IMG/VR virus record: IMGVR_UViG_3300009285_002066
Location: 1-36,432 of that record
From: a virus
Strand: one strand, 5' to 3'
DNA length: 36,432 bases
A program made the translations under genes and the position numbers. The notes under the pieces are model-generated. The model ran no database searches, was not told the DNA's origin, and was given only the letters and a program-made list of their open reading frames with translations. Positions 1 to 6,006 of the stretch are shown here, piece by piece; the first letter of the stretch is position 1, and each line of letters begins with the position of its first letter.

Positions 1-100
1 TTTCTACCAGTTCGGGGTCCACTATCATCCTGTGACCCTTCCTTCCTGTTACCAGCATGATCGGCTTACCGCAAAAACGGCAGTTTGATTTTAGGCTCAT
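1..100 (-). CDS. Partial zinc-ribbon-like small protein, runs off the left edge
   Basis: The reading frame starts with ATG at 100 and is still open at base 1, so only the first 33 residues are visible. It begins MSLKSNCRFCGKPIML, a CxxC-G-K-P knuckle typical of small phage zinc-binding proteins; the second cysteine pair would lie outside the window. Its ATG overlaps the stop of the preceding membrane protein (ATGA), so it is the last visible gene of the recombination operon. No function can be given. Confidence 0.6.
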   Translation of the reverse strand, partial: MSLKSNCRFCGKPIMLVTGRKGHRMIVDPELVE

Positions 101-210
101 TTATCAATACCGATCAGATCGAAAACAAAAAAACAAAATTTTACAAATAGAGCAAACAAAAAAGGAAAAATAAGAATCGCCATAATAGTCGCCATAGCGT
201 CTTCTATCAT
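97..210 (-). CDS. Small single-pass membrane protein (37 aa)
   Basis: This short frame starts in an ATGA overlap with the end of the upstream 115-residue gene and ends in an ATGA overlap with the next one. After the start MIEDAMATIM it is almost entirely hydrophobic (AILIFPFLFALFVKFCFFVF), which predicts one transmembrane helix with a short polar tail ending LIGIDK. An in-frame ATG six codons in (MATIM) is an alternative start. The double overlap and clean hydrophobic profile argue that it is a real gene. Its function is not recognised. Confidence 0.55.
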   Translation of the reverse strand: MIEDAMATIMAILIFPFLFALFVKFCFFVFDLIGIDK

Positions 211-554
211 ATCTTCCTTTCCGACCGCAGGTTGAACGATATTTCCCTGTACACTTCAATCTTTGCCTTCAAAACTTCAATCGCGTTTTTTAGTGATCTG
301 TAGGAACTTTCCTTAACAACAAGTGGTAAGCGGTAATTGTCGTAAGTCGCCATTTTCGCCATGGAATCTATGTCCTTAACGGTCGCCTCGCTGTACTCCA
401 ATTTAAGCATTTGGAAATTTTTGGCCAGTTCATTCTCGTACATCGCCTCAGCCTTTAGGTGCTCAAAAATGGCGGCATCGAACTCGAACATCTTCAGCTC
501 GTAGCTCTTTACCGCCTCTTTCAATTCTTCGTTGACTTCGAGGAACCCTGACAT
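207..554 (-). CDS. Helical hypothetical protein (115 aa) of the recombination operon
   Basis: The protein is charged and predicted fully helical, with heptad-like stretches around residues 5-55 (ELKEAVKSYELKMFEFDAAI) and 85-110 (LKNAIEVLKAKIEVYREI). No cysteine pairs, signal peptide or membrane segment is visible. Its ATG shares a base with the stop of the upstream coiled-coil gene (TAATG), so translation is probably coupled. Its place downstream of recT and the exonuclease suggests an accessory role in phage recombination or replication, but that is inference from position only. Confidence 0.75.
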   Translation of the reverse strand: MSGFLEVNEELKEAVKSYELKMFEFDAAIFEHLKAEAMYENELAKNFQMLKLEYSEATVKDIDSMAKMATYDNYRLPLVVKESSYRSLKNAIEVLKAKIEVYREISFNLRSERKI

Positions 555-1273
555 TAAGAAACAACGTCCTTTGATACCGCCTTGACACCCGGTACGCTCA
601 TCCCTTCTTTCAGCGCCCTGGCCATGCCGTTCAGCGCCACCATGTTAGGATCCAGCAGTTCCAGTGGGTACAGCCCACCAGCAACAGCCCTAATCAGCTC
701 TATCTTGTTTGAGACCTCAGCGGACCATGCCTTCTTGTAGCTGATACCTGCCGGTTTTTCCACTTTCGGCAGGACTACCGATACCGGAACTACCGGAGCG
801 CTAAAAATGGCCTCTGCCTGCTCAATTTCGCCATCCTGGACAGCTCGTTCAGCCGCCTGGGCCCTGGCTTCCTCATCCTGGCGCCTCTGCTCGGCCCGGA
901 CCCTGTCCTGCTCTTCCTGCCTGAGCCTTTGTTGCTCCCTATCCCACTTAACCAGCGCCGGGTTGATTATCAGCTCCGCCTTTTCTATGGGAGCTATTAC
1001 CTCTTTTTCCCTGTCCCTGATCTCTTGTACCACGGCGTTGGCCTTGTCTTTCATTGGCTTGAAGAAAGCAATTGCCTTCTGCCTGATGCCCCTAAGCGAC
1101 AGCTTGTAGTCTGCGCATCGGAGATAACTGGCCTGATCCTTGATGTCGGCGGCCAGATCTTGGGCCTTAACAAGGCAGGAGCGGCTCTCCATCTTGATCG
1201 TTGCTTCCTGGTGCGGAACCATGTCAATCGTCGGCTCTTCTTCCAGATTTTCCAGCGATACGGGACTCTTCAT
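554..1273 (-). CDS. Coiled-coil protein associated with the RecT recombinase (239 aa)
   Basis: The start at 1273 (MKSPVSLENL) is chosen because AGGAGGACC lies just upstream and the ATG overlaps the stop of the exonuclease gene (ATGA); a longer frame to 1333 would run into that gene. Residues 30-110 resemble the phage proteins that begin VKAQ.L...IKD..SY and continue LRGIRQKAIAFFKPMKDKAN; then come a long charged coiled coil (about 100-150, REQQRLRQEEQDRVRAEQRR) and a conserved C-terminal part with GISYKKAWSAEV and LDPNMVALNGMARALKEGM. In my knowledge such proteins usually sit beside recT/erf genes in phages, but their biochemical role is not established. Order here: RecT, HNH, nuclease, this gene. 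Confidence 0.75.
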   Translation of the reverse strand: MKSPVSLENLEEEPTIDMVPHQEATIKMESRSCLVKAQDLAADIKDQASYLRCADYKLSLRGIRQKAIAFFKPMKDKANAVVQEIRDREKEVIAPIEKAELIINPALVKWDREQQRLRQEEQDRVRAEQRRQDEEARAQAAERAVQDGEIEQAEAIFSAPVVPVSVVLPKVEKPAGISYKKAWSAEVSNKIELIRAVAGGLYPLELLDPNMVALNGMARALKEGMSVPGVKAVSKDVVS

Positions 1274-1854
1274 GATGGTCCTCCTATGTTGTGATTTCTT
1301 TTCCAGTAAAAAACGGAGACTGCCGATAACCATGCCATCCTGTCTTCCAATTCCCCAAACTTAGTCAAAACATATTTCCCAGTTGCTTTCAGTTGCAGTA
1401 CGTATTGGTCTTTAATAAATAAGGAGCCCCCAAGGCACATGGCGTAAGCCCACAGCTGGCAACCTGCCCATGTTGGCGCAGTCCCGCTCTTTAAATCAAT
1501 CAGAACTTCTCGTCCATTCATAATTCCTGTCCTGTCCAGCGTTCCACAATAGAGATGGTCCTTATTGAAAACCATTTCCTCAATTAAAATCGGTTTGAAC
1601 CCTGTATCTTTTCTGAACTTCTCATAAGCCCGGACCCTGCCGCTAACCCTGGGATCCAAATGCGAAACAGCGAATGATATGCCTCTATCTAAATACTCGC
1701 AGGCGGCGTGGACAGCTTCACCAATCTGTCTCCCTTCGTCCGTGTAAAAGGCGGTAGAGATAAATCCCGTGTCGCGAAGGATTGTGGTTACTGAAGGATA
1801 TTCTTTCCCATCAACAAGATACACATGATCATTTTTTCTTAGCGTTATTTCCAC
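1270..1854 (-). CDS. PD-(D/E)XK nuclease, probable exonuclease partner of RecT (194 aa)
   Basis: The sequence shows the motif order of the RecB/Cas4-like PD-(D/E)XK superfamily: a helix with GEAVHAACEYLDRG (about 45-60), an acidic residue in LIEEMVFN, the metal-binding aspartate in CGTLDRTG (about 107-114), DLKSG carrying the D-x-K pair (about 123-127), and the QLWAYA motif (about 136-141). Such enzymes resect duplex ends to give single strands for a RecT-family annealing protein. I chose the GTG at 1854 (GTG GAA ATA), which overlaps the HNH stop by 10 bases; a GTG at 1866 is possible. Separated from recT only by an inserted HNH gene, so the two were probably adjacent once. It ends in an ATGA overlap with the coiled-coil gene. 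Confidence 0.8.
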   Translation of the reverse strand: MEITLRKNDHVYLVDGKEYPSVTTILRDTGFISTAFYTDEGRQIGEAVHAACEYLDRGISFAVSHLDPRVSGRVRAYEKFRKDTGFKPILIEEMVFNKDHLYCGTLDRTGIMNGREVLIDLKSGTAPTWAGCQLWAYAMCLGGSLFIKDQYVLQLKATGKYVLTKFGELEDRMAWLSAVSVFYWKRNHNIGGPS

Positions 1855-2381
1855 GTAGCACCGCACAGAACATTTCTTATTGATGTCTTGCTTACCATGA
1901 ATTTTTCTGACAATGCCTTTTTTTTAACACCAGATTTATATAAAACTCTAATTTCATTTGCATTGATTGCGTTTAATTTAAGCCCAACTCCTCTATGTCT
2001 ATTCTCAGTATGAGTTACAGCTTCAAGGTGGTCAGGATTAACACAGAAGCGATTGCGGCATAAGTGATCTAACTGCATTCCTTTTGGAATTTCTCCTTTT
2101 GATCTCATGAAATAAACCCTATGAGCTGAAATATTACGTATTCCTTTATAGTAACATGGCCCGGAGTACCCATTTGACCGTATATGACCATTCCAACGCC
2201 AGCATCCATTTTCAAGAACAGTGTGTCCTGGATTGTATCTGGAGTTATGACTAACAACAAAACGCATTGGCTTTCCTTTAAATTTGTTTTTATATCTGTC
2301 CGTAACCTTTGCGATTGTGGTTTTTTTCCCACAACCGCAAAGACAACATCCCTCTTCAATTTTTTTAACAACTTCAGACAT
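1845..2381 (-). CDS. Free-standing HNH homing-type endonuclease with C-terminal HTH (178 aa)
   Basis: An N-terminal zinc knuckle (CCLCGCGKKT, about 11-20) is followed by CWRWNGHIRSNGYSGP, the conserved entry to many phage HNH_3 endonucleases. The HNH core reads MQLDHLCRNRFCVNPDHLE (about 107-125), with the DH metal site, CRNRxC and NPDHLE, then THTENRHRG. The C-terminus (about 140-178, ANEIRVLYKSG...KTSIRNVL) looks like a helix-turn-helix, as in many homing endonucleases. It lies between recT and the exonuclease, overlaps recT by 8 bases, and is visibly more AT-rich than its neighbours, which suggests a mobile insertion. The start at 2381 (MSEVVKK) is preferred; a TTG at 2393 would add four residues. 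Confidence 0.85.
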   Translation of the reverse strand: MSEVVKKIEEGCCLCGCGKKTTIAKVTDRYKNKFKGKPMRFVVSHNSRYNPGHTVLENGCWRWNGHIRSNGYSGPCYYKGIRNISAHRVYFMRSKGEIPKGMQLDHLCRNRFCVNPDHLEAVTHTENRHRGVGLKLNAINANEIRVLYKSGVKKKALSEKFMVSKTSIRNVLCGATWK

Positions 2382-3357
2382 GTAAGGCTTCAACCTCTTT
2401 TTCTGTTAGGTCTCCAGCTTCTTTAATCTCCATTATCGTAAGCCCGCCATCGTACGTCTCAAACGATATTTCAATGTTCGTTCCTTCCTGCTTTGCCGCC
2501 ACCGCCATGGTTGCCAATTTTGAGTCCATGGTATGGTATGCCTGCCCGTTGTCGCCGTGGACAATGTAGAGCAGGTCAACCTTTCCTTTCGGGTCCTTTA
2601 TGGCTTTCTTCATCACCTTTGAGACGCCGATATAGACGGTCCCGGCCTTGGGAGCATCAGGAACAATTGCCAGAATTGCGGGAGGGGGAGGCGGCACTTT
2701 ATCCCTATCTCCGTTGCCGTTTGTTGGCGCCGGTTGCGATTGCTCTGGATGCACCACCTGCGTGTCAACGATCTTTTCAGGCATGAATGGATTCTTCGCT
2801 GTCGTCACTTCTTCCAGCCCTTCCATTTCCTCTTTTATCCCGAAGCCTTTAAGGAAGTCCGCCCAACCGTCGCGCAGAACCCATGACTTGCATCTCCATC
2901 CGCACATCCTCTTCGGATATGATTTGTGCGTGTTTTTTCCAGCCAGTCCGGCAGTTTCCGCATCCTTCATAGAGAAGGTTCTTACAATCTCTTCCTTCTC
3001 TCCCTTTCTCTTTCCGCGACAAGTGGCAGTTTGGGTTTTTTCATCCCAAGTTTCATTAAGATATTCGCAGGTTCCCGACGCCCGAACAATCGCAACCACT
3101 GCGTCACCGTAAAGGACTGGCTTTCCGCTGATCACGGCGATATTTTGTAGTGCCTGAAGCGGCTTTAAGCCAACTTCAAGCCCCATCTGAATGGCGATAA
3201 GTACGTCTCCTGCCTTTCCCTTGAAACAATCCGGGATCATGCTGGACTTTGCTATCAGTTCAGCATACCTGACGGCCTCTTCGAGCGTTTTAGGCTCTAA
3301 AGAGAATCCGGGACTGACTATTGCTATAGACTTAATTTTATCTTCATCTTTGCTCAT
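2374..3357 (-). CDS. recT: RecT-family single-strand annealing recombinase (327 aa)
   Basis: Residues about 20-185 match the RecT family: a helical part LEEAVRYAELIAKSSMIPDC, the conserved GKAGDVLIAIQMGLEVGLKP, then LQNIAVISGKPVLYGDAV (about 70-88) and later YPKRMCGWRCKSWVLRDGW (about 147-165). RecT proteins coat and anneal single-stranded DNA during phage recombination and replication. From about residue 205 a Pro-rich linker (PPPPPAILAIVP) leads to an extra 90-residue C-terminal domain (TVYIGVSKVMKKAIKDPKGK...ISFETYDGGLTIMEI) that looks all-beta, possibly OB-like; this is not part of the usual RecT core. AAAGGAGGACCAAA precedes the start, and the ATG overlaps the upstream small gene by ATGA. 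The adjacent nuclease is its likely partner. Confidence 0.85.
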   Translation of the reverse strand: MSKDEDKIKSIAIVSPGFSLEPKTLEEAVRYAELIAKSSMIPDCFKGKAGDVLIAIQMGLEVGLKPLQALQNIAVISGKPVLYGDAVVAIVRASGTCEYLNETWDEKTQTATCRGKRKGEKEEIVRTFSMKDAETAGLAGKNTHKSYPKRMCGWRCKSWVLRDGWADFLKGFGIKEEMEGLEEVTTAKNPFMPEKIVDTQVVHPEQSQPAPTNGNGDRDKVPPPPPAILAIVPDAPKAGTVYIGVSKVMKKAIKDPKGKVDLLYIVHGDNGQAYHTMDSKLATMAVAAKQEGTNIEISFETYDGGLTIMEIKEAGDLTEKEVEALHV

Positions 3358-3509
3358 TTTGGTCCTCCTTTTTGGACTCTTTTTTTATTCTTGTGATGAA
3401 ACGGCGGAATAATAGTCCTGCTCCTTGCATCAATTCTTTGGTTGTAAAGCCGATCAAGTTCTAATTGATTTTTCTCTGTTTCCTTGACTAATGAAACCCT
3501 CGAATCCAT
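3354..3509 (-). CDS. Small basic protein upstream of recT (51 aa)
   Basis: This short frame begins MDSRVSLVKETEKNQ and ends KNKKRVQKGGPK. It is basic and without cysteines or hydrophobic segments; the first half looks helical. Its last codons contain the strong ribosome binding site of recT (GGAGG within the KGGP codons), and its stop overlaps the recT ATG by ATGA, so it may mainly couple translation into recT. Function unknown. Confidence 0.5.
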   Translation of the reverse strand: MDSRVSLVKETEKNQLELDRLYNQRIDARSRTIIPPFHHKNKKRVQKGGPK

Positions 3510-3513
3510 AAAT

Positions 3514-3663
3514 CTATTTCCCATGTTTCACCACCACGCTCCCCTTGTTCTCAAACGCCCTCTGCGCCACGCGGTCAATCCCCGCCACTATGTGCGCGCC
3601 CAGGTACAGCACGGACACTATCAGGATTAGCGTCCAGTAGGTACTGCGGCGCTCTTGTCTCAT
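3514..3663 (-). CDS. Small single-pass membrane protein (49 aa)
   Basis: The frame starts MRQERRSTYW, a positively charged N-terminus, followed by one hydrophobic helix (TLILIVSVLYLGAHIVAGI, about 11-29) and a polar C-terminus, which predicts an inner-membrane protein with N-in orientation. The ATG overlaps the stop of the zinc-ribbon gene (ATGA). It lies in the recombination operon directly behind the leader; no family is recognised. Confidence 0.55.
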   Translation of the reverse strand: MRQERRSTYWTLILIVSVLYLGAHIVAGIDRVAQRAFENKGSVVVKHGK

Positions 3664-3836
3664 ATCGCCATCACCTCGTCAATTTCAGTTTTTACGTAAC
3701 AGGAAATACAGTAAGCAAGGCTTTTCCCTACTATTAAATTAAAGAAAACCATGCTCTTAAAGTTGCCGTGGCAAATATCACAATGGTTGGAAAATGTCGT
3801 AGTGTACTCCCTGGATAATAGAGAGTTACTCTTCAT
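3660..3836 (-). CDS. Small zinc-ribbon protein, first gene after the attenuator-like leader (58 aa)
   Basis: The protein has CDICH (about 20-24) and CISC (about 44-47), two CxxC-type knuckles 20 residues apart, consistent with a treble-clef or zinc ribbon. I prefer ATG at 3836 (MKSNSLLSRE) because it follows a G-rich stretch (GGTGGGGGT) and a T run; a GTG at 3860 would add eight hydrophobic residues with no ribosome binding site. Its ribosome binding site and start lie at the foot of the second terminator-like hairpin, so its expression is probably controlled by RNA structure. It is followed by an ATGA overlap with the membrane protein gene. Confidence 0.6.
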   Translation of the reverse strand: MKSNSLLSREYTTTFSNHCDICHGNFKSMVFFNLIVGKSLAYCISCYVKTEIDEVMAI

Positions 3837-3893
3837 AAAAAAGACCCCCACCGCCAACACGCAGGGATAAGGTGAGCGTCAGCAAGCAGGGGT
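3837..3893 (-). terminator. Second terminator-like hairpin, overlapping the start of the zinc-ribbon gene
   Basis: Read on the minus strand, ACCCC (3893-3889) pairs with GGGGT (3848-3844), and GCTGACGC (3883-3876) can pair with GTGTTGGC around 3860-3853 if wobble pairs are allowed. A run of six T (3842-3837) follows directly, and the ATG of the next gene comes immediately after. The pairing is imperfect, so it may act as a translational sequester of the G-rich ribosome binding site rather than as a terminator. Confidence 0.4.
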
Positions 3894-3962
3894 TTAAATA
3901 AAAAAGCAAACTGCCTCAAGACAGTTTGCCTGTGAAATTTATTTTTTACTCTATCCCTGCGT
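3859..3962 (-). repeat. 11-bp inverted repeat enclosing the leader hairpin
   Basis: ACGCAGGGATA at 3859-3869 is the exact reverse complement of TATCCCTGCGT at 3952-3962. The first arm in the RNA lies within about ten bases of the predicted transcription start; the second lies past the first terminator. The two arms can close a long stem around the perfect 8-bp terminator hairpin. A terminated transcript would lack the second arm, so the stem exists only in read-through RNA. Confidence 0.6.
3900..3929 (-). terminator. Intrinsic terminator in the leader of the recombination operon
   Basis: Minus-strand RNA forms GCAAACTG (3929-3922), an 8-base loop, and CAGTTTGC (3913-3906), a perfect 8-bp stem followed by TTTTTT (3905-3900). 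It is a standard Rho-independent terminator. It lies only about 40-70 bases downstream of the predicted start of the promoter at 3975-4003, so it would stop that transcript before the recombination genes unless it is read through. It could also terminate transcripts from the lysis/DUF1353 genes. Confidence 0.8.
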
Positions 3963-3974
3963 TTCATTAAGAAC

Positions 3975-4003
3975 AGTATAGATTATATACCTTTTTTTGT
4001 CAA
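3975..4003 (-). promoter_or_regulatory. Sigma70-type promoter of the recombination operon
   Basis: On the minus strand TTGACA (4003-3998), a 17-base spacer and TATACT (3980-3975) give a near-perfect housekeeping promoter. Transcription would start near 3968 and run left into the leader and then the zinc-ribbon, membrane, 51-residue, recT, HNH and exonuclease genes. It lies in the 201-base gene-free gap between the DUF1353 gene and the zinc-ribbon gene. Confidence 0.85.
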
Positions 4004-4037
4004 GCCATTTTTTAAAAAACTTTTTACCGTCTGAAAA

Positions 4038-4439
4038 TTACCTCCATGATCTGAAACCGCCAACCCGAACGGCAGCATACATCAGCTCGCGCCGCCATAA
4101 TGGAACCCCCTCAACTTTCATGGCTTCCAAAAAAACAAGGTCGGCTTGCCGCCTGGTGCAGATATGGGGAACGGTTCGGTATAGGTGATCGTGAATTGCG
4201 GCGCTCGCATGGGCTGTGTTGCCAGCCAGAAGATAGGAAAGAGGAAGTCGAGGGACGGAGGCAAAATCTGTTTGGCTCCCTGCCTGAGCCGTTACCGTTC
4301 GCTGCAGTATCGCACTGTAGAAAACAAGATCAGCGCCAAGCTCCCAGCGGGACCTACCATGCTTCTCATCGCCAAGGTCTCGGAGCTTGGTTACTTCAAG
4401 GGAAGTTAGAAATTCAGCTTTTCCGCTTGTTGCGTTCAT
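4038..4439 (-). CDS. DUF1353 family protein (133 aa)
   Basis: The conserved signature of the DUF1353 family is present: TDFASVPRLPLSYLL (about 58-72), AIHDHLYRT (about 80-88) and RRQADLVFLEAMKVEGVP (about 95-112). DUF1353 proteins are common in tailed phages, often close to tail or lysis genes; their function is not established. The start at 4439 (MNATSGKAEF) is preferred because GCGAGGCGCACC gives a ribosome binding site; an upstream start at 4460 is possible. It is the last gene before the leader terminator. Confidence 0.8.
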   Translation of the reverse strand: MNATSGKAEFLTSLEVTKLRDLGDEKHGRSRWELGADLVFYSAILQRTVTAQAGSQTDFASVPRLPLSYLLAGNTAHASAAIHDHLYRTVPHICTRRQADLVFLEAMKVEGVPLWRRELMYAAVRVGGFRSWR

Positions 4440-4533
4440 GGTGCGCCTCGCTTGCGTCAAGCAGTTGGTTCCTATACTCGGTTTTGATTACCTTTCCACA
4501 AATGCAAGTGCCGTGCGTGTCGCCCTGCACCAC
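4414..4533 (-). CDS. Possible small CxC protein (39 aa), start uncertain
   Basis: The frame ending at 4414 reads VVQGDTHGTCICGK, then VIKTEYRNQLLDASEAHHER, a plausible small protein with a CxC-G-K knuckle and a helical charged tail. No ATG is available; a GTG at 4533 behind AGGGTCAC is one choice and a TTG at 4593 would give 59 residues. The frame stays open upstream through KDEARFDRHR, so a frameshift or sequencing error relative to the ATG at 4565 is also possible. It overlaps the start of the DUF1353 gene by 26 bases. Confidence 0.35.
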   Translation of the reverse strand: MVQGDTHGTCICGKVIKTEYRNQLLDASEAHHERNKRKS

Positions 4534-4561
4534 CGTGACCCTGTGCCGGTCAAACCTTGCT

Positions 4562-4774
4562 TCATCCTTGCGGAGGATTCGGTTTCGGTTCAATGTAGAG
4601 CCCCTGGTTCATGCAGCTTGTCTCTCCGTTCTGCATGGCCTCCTGTTCAGCCCAGATGCGGCGCTGCTCCTTGTCCTTCTCGCGCTGGCTCTTCTCGAAC
4701 AGTTCCGATCCATTTAACCGGAAATACCAGGTCTTGCTGAATATCGTTGGAATCTTGCTGCTCAACCAGCTCAT
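4562..4774 (-). CDS. Small hypothetical protein of the lysis cassette (70 aa)
   Basis: The start MSWLSSKIPT is set by an ATGA overlap with the end of the lipoprotein gene; the longer frame upstream is out-of-frame lipoprotein coding sequence. The middle is a charged helix (ELFEKSQREKDKEQRRIWAE, about 24-43) and the end is Pro-rich (EPKPNPPQG). No family is recognised. Its place behind the holin-like protein and the lipoprotein suggests a role in lysis or virion accessory function, by position only. Confidence 0.6.
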   Translation of the reverse strand: MSWLSSKIPTIFSKTWYFRLNGSELFEKSQREKDKEQRRIWAEQEAMQNGETSCMNQGLYIEPKPNPPQG

Positions 4775-5031
4775 TTTTTGAAGTAGCCATCCAAGAGCTG
4801 TTTGTTCCTCTCCGCGCGGGCATTCTCCAGCTTGTGGTACTCCCAGGCGCGCATGTAGTTGTACCCGTAGGACCCCATGGGCGACGTTTTGAATGTGCAG
4901 TCCGTTGTGTCGTACCTCTGCGCGTCCTTGTACCCTCTCTTTGCCCCCATAGAGGCACAACCTGGCAGAAAAAACAGCCCTAAGGCCACTACCGGTAGTA
5001 TTCCAACCCAATCCGGCATTCTCTGTATCAT
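4771..5031 (-). CDS. Exported lipoprotein, candidate outer-membrane spanin or other lysis lipoprotein (86 aa)
   Basis: After MIQRMPDWVG a hydrophobic stretch (ILPVVALGLFFLPGC) ends in a lipobox LPGC, with lipidated Cys about residue 26, followed by a polar mature part of about 60 residues (ASMGAKRGYKDAQRYDTT...). This predicts a signal-peptidase-II lipoprotein. Its ATG overlaps the stop of the holin-like gene (ATGA). Small lipoproteins beside a holin are often o-spanins, but no proline-rich Rz1 pattern or i-spanin partner is evident, so that is a guess. It supports a Gram-negative host. Confidence 0.7.
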   Translation of the reverse strand: MIQRMPDWVGILPVVALGLFFLPGCASMGAKRGYKDAQRYDTTDCTFKTSPMGSYGYNYMRAWEYHKLENARAERNKQLLDGYFKK

Positions 5032-5324
5032 TTCTTTCCTCCCTTGTCCCTGTCTATTATACCCCAAATCAGCCGCCCGAACCCTATAAGGAAGGCCGCC
5101 GAAGAGGCAAACTTGTCCACATTGGCAGTGATCTGAGCCAGCATGTCCGGGGTCAGCTCTACGCCGTAGTGGGCTGCCATGAACCCGCCGGCAAGAGCAA
5201 CAGCGCAGCCCTGGACCCTCCTGGACAGCATCCAACCGCCTTCCTTACCTGTGTCCTCACGATAAGCCTTTCGGAGATTTTTACCGAGAATTATTAAACG
5301 ACCATATTTAAGCAATTTACCCAT
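5028..5324 (-). CDS. Holin-like small membrane protein (98 aa)
   Basis: A strong ribosome binding site (AAGGAGGAAG) precedes ATG. The N-terminus is basic (MGKLLKYGRLIILGKNLRKA), followed by two moderately hydrophobic segments at about 38-56 (VQGCAVALAGGFMAAHYG) and about 73-90 (SAAFLIGFGRLIWGII), and a charged C-terminus RDKGGKK. Size, two membrane segments and place in the lysis cassette suggest a holin, which would release the endolysin through the inner membrane. No specific holin family was recognised. Confidence 0.55.
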   Translation of the reverse strand: MGKLLKYGRLIILGKNLRKAYREDTGKEGGWMLSRRVQGCAVALAGGFMAAHYGVELTPDMLAQITANVDKFASSAAFLIGFGRLIWGIIDRDKGGKK

Positions 5325-5342
5325 TTTCTTCCTCCTTGCCTA

Positions 5343-5372
5343 TTGACATTTAGGCGTATGTTTTCCTATAAT
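5343..5372 (+). promoter_or_regulatory. Consensus sigma70 promoter for the plus-strand HNH gene
   Basis: TTGACA (5343-5348), an 18-base spacer and TATAAT (5367-5372) are exact consensus hexamers on the plus strand. It fires against the direction of the surrounding lysis genes. Only seven bases separate the -10 box from the ATG at 5380, so transcription would begin about there; translation then is either leaderless from 5380 or, more likely, begins at 5434. Confidence 0.85.
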
Positions 5373-5433
5373 AACGAACATGATAAGGGAAAAAGGGCTT
5401 GAAACAGCCATAGAATTTATTTGTAGGCACGAA

Positions 5434-6006
5434 ATGAAAGCAAATATAAAAACAGGTCTTTGCCATGCCTGCAAAAATATATTTTTTACTTACAATTTCA
5501 GCCCCTCTTGTTGCAGCAATAAATGCGCCCGATCCCTCGTCAGAAAAGGTGGCTTTATTAGTTGCAAAACGTGTGGAAAAAAAAGGTATTGCTCTCCGAG
5601 TCAGATGGGCGTTTTTTGTTCCATTAAATGTTGCCAAATAGCATGGAAAATAAAACACCCTCTTTTTAAGGGGCAGTGGACAACCATGAAATCCGGATAC
5701 AGAGGTAAAACAATAAGAGATCCCATATCTAATAAAAGCATAAGACTTCTTGAGCATAGAGAGACAATGGAAAAACATCTCAACCGCAAACTCAGACGGT
5801 TTGAGAGTGTTCACCATAAAAATGGAATACGATCTGACAATAGAATAGAAAACCTTGAACTCTGGAGTGTTCCAGGCCAAACTATCGGTCAAAGAGTTAC
5901 TGATATTATAAGTTTTTGTGTTAATCATTACCGTAAAGAAACAATTTCTATGCTAAATCCGGATGGCTCCGCCAGCCACCAAAATTCTCGAACTTTTCCC
6001 AGTTGA
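5434..6006 (+). CDS. Plus-strand HNH endonuclease inserted in the lysis cassette (190 aa)
   Basis: The only convincing plus-strand gene. Several zinc knuckles come first (CHACKN, CCSNKC, CKTCGKKRYC, CSIKCC, about residues 9-73), then a typical phage HNH core: RLLEHRETMEKHLNRKL (about 104-120) and ESVHHKNGIRSDNRIENLEL (about 124-143), ending near GQRV. The start at 5434 has AGG upstream; an in-frame ATG at 5380 sits at the predicted transcription start and would need leaderless translation. The 3' end overlaps the opposite-strand endolysin gene by 59 bases, and the last 20 or so residues are probably adventitious. AT-rich composition, opposite strand and own promoter mark it as a mobile homing-type insertion. 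Confidence 0.85.
   Translation: MKANIKTGLCHACKNIFFTYNFSPSCCSNKCARSLVRKGGFISCKTCGKKRYCSPSQMGVFCSIKCCQIAWKIKHPLFKGQWTTMKSGYRGKTIRDPISNKSIRLLEHRETMEKHLNRKLRRFESVHHKNGIRSDNRIENLELWSVPGQTIGQRVTDIISFCVNHYRKETISMLNPDGSASHQNSRTFPS

Noticed and set aside
4100-4717. A 205-codon plus-strand frame opposite DUF1353 and lysis genes
   Set aside because: No recognisable motifs; the minus strand carries the DUF1353 signature and ATGA-coupled genes.
5350-5928. A 192-codon minus-strand frame opposite the HNH gene
   Set aside because: The plus strand here has zinc knuckles, an HNH core and a consensus promoter; the minus frame has none of these and is a shadow.
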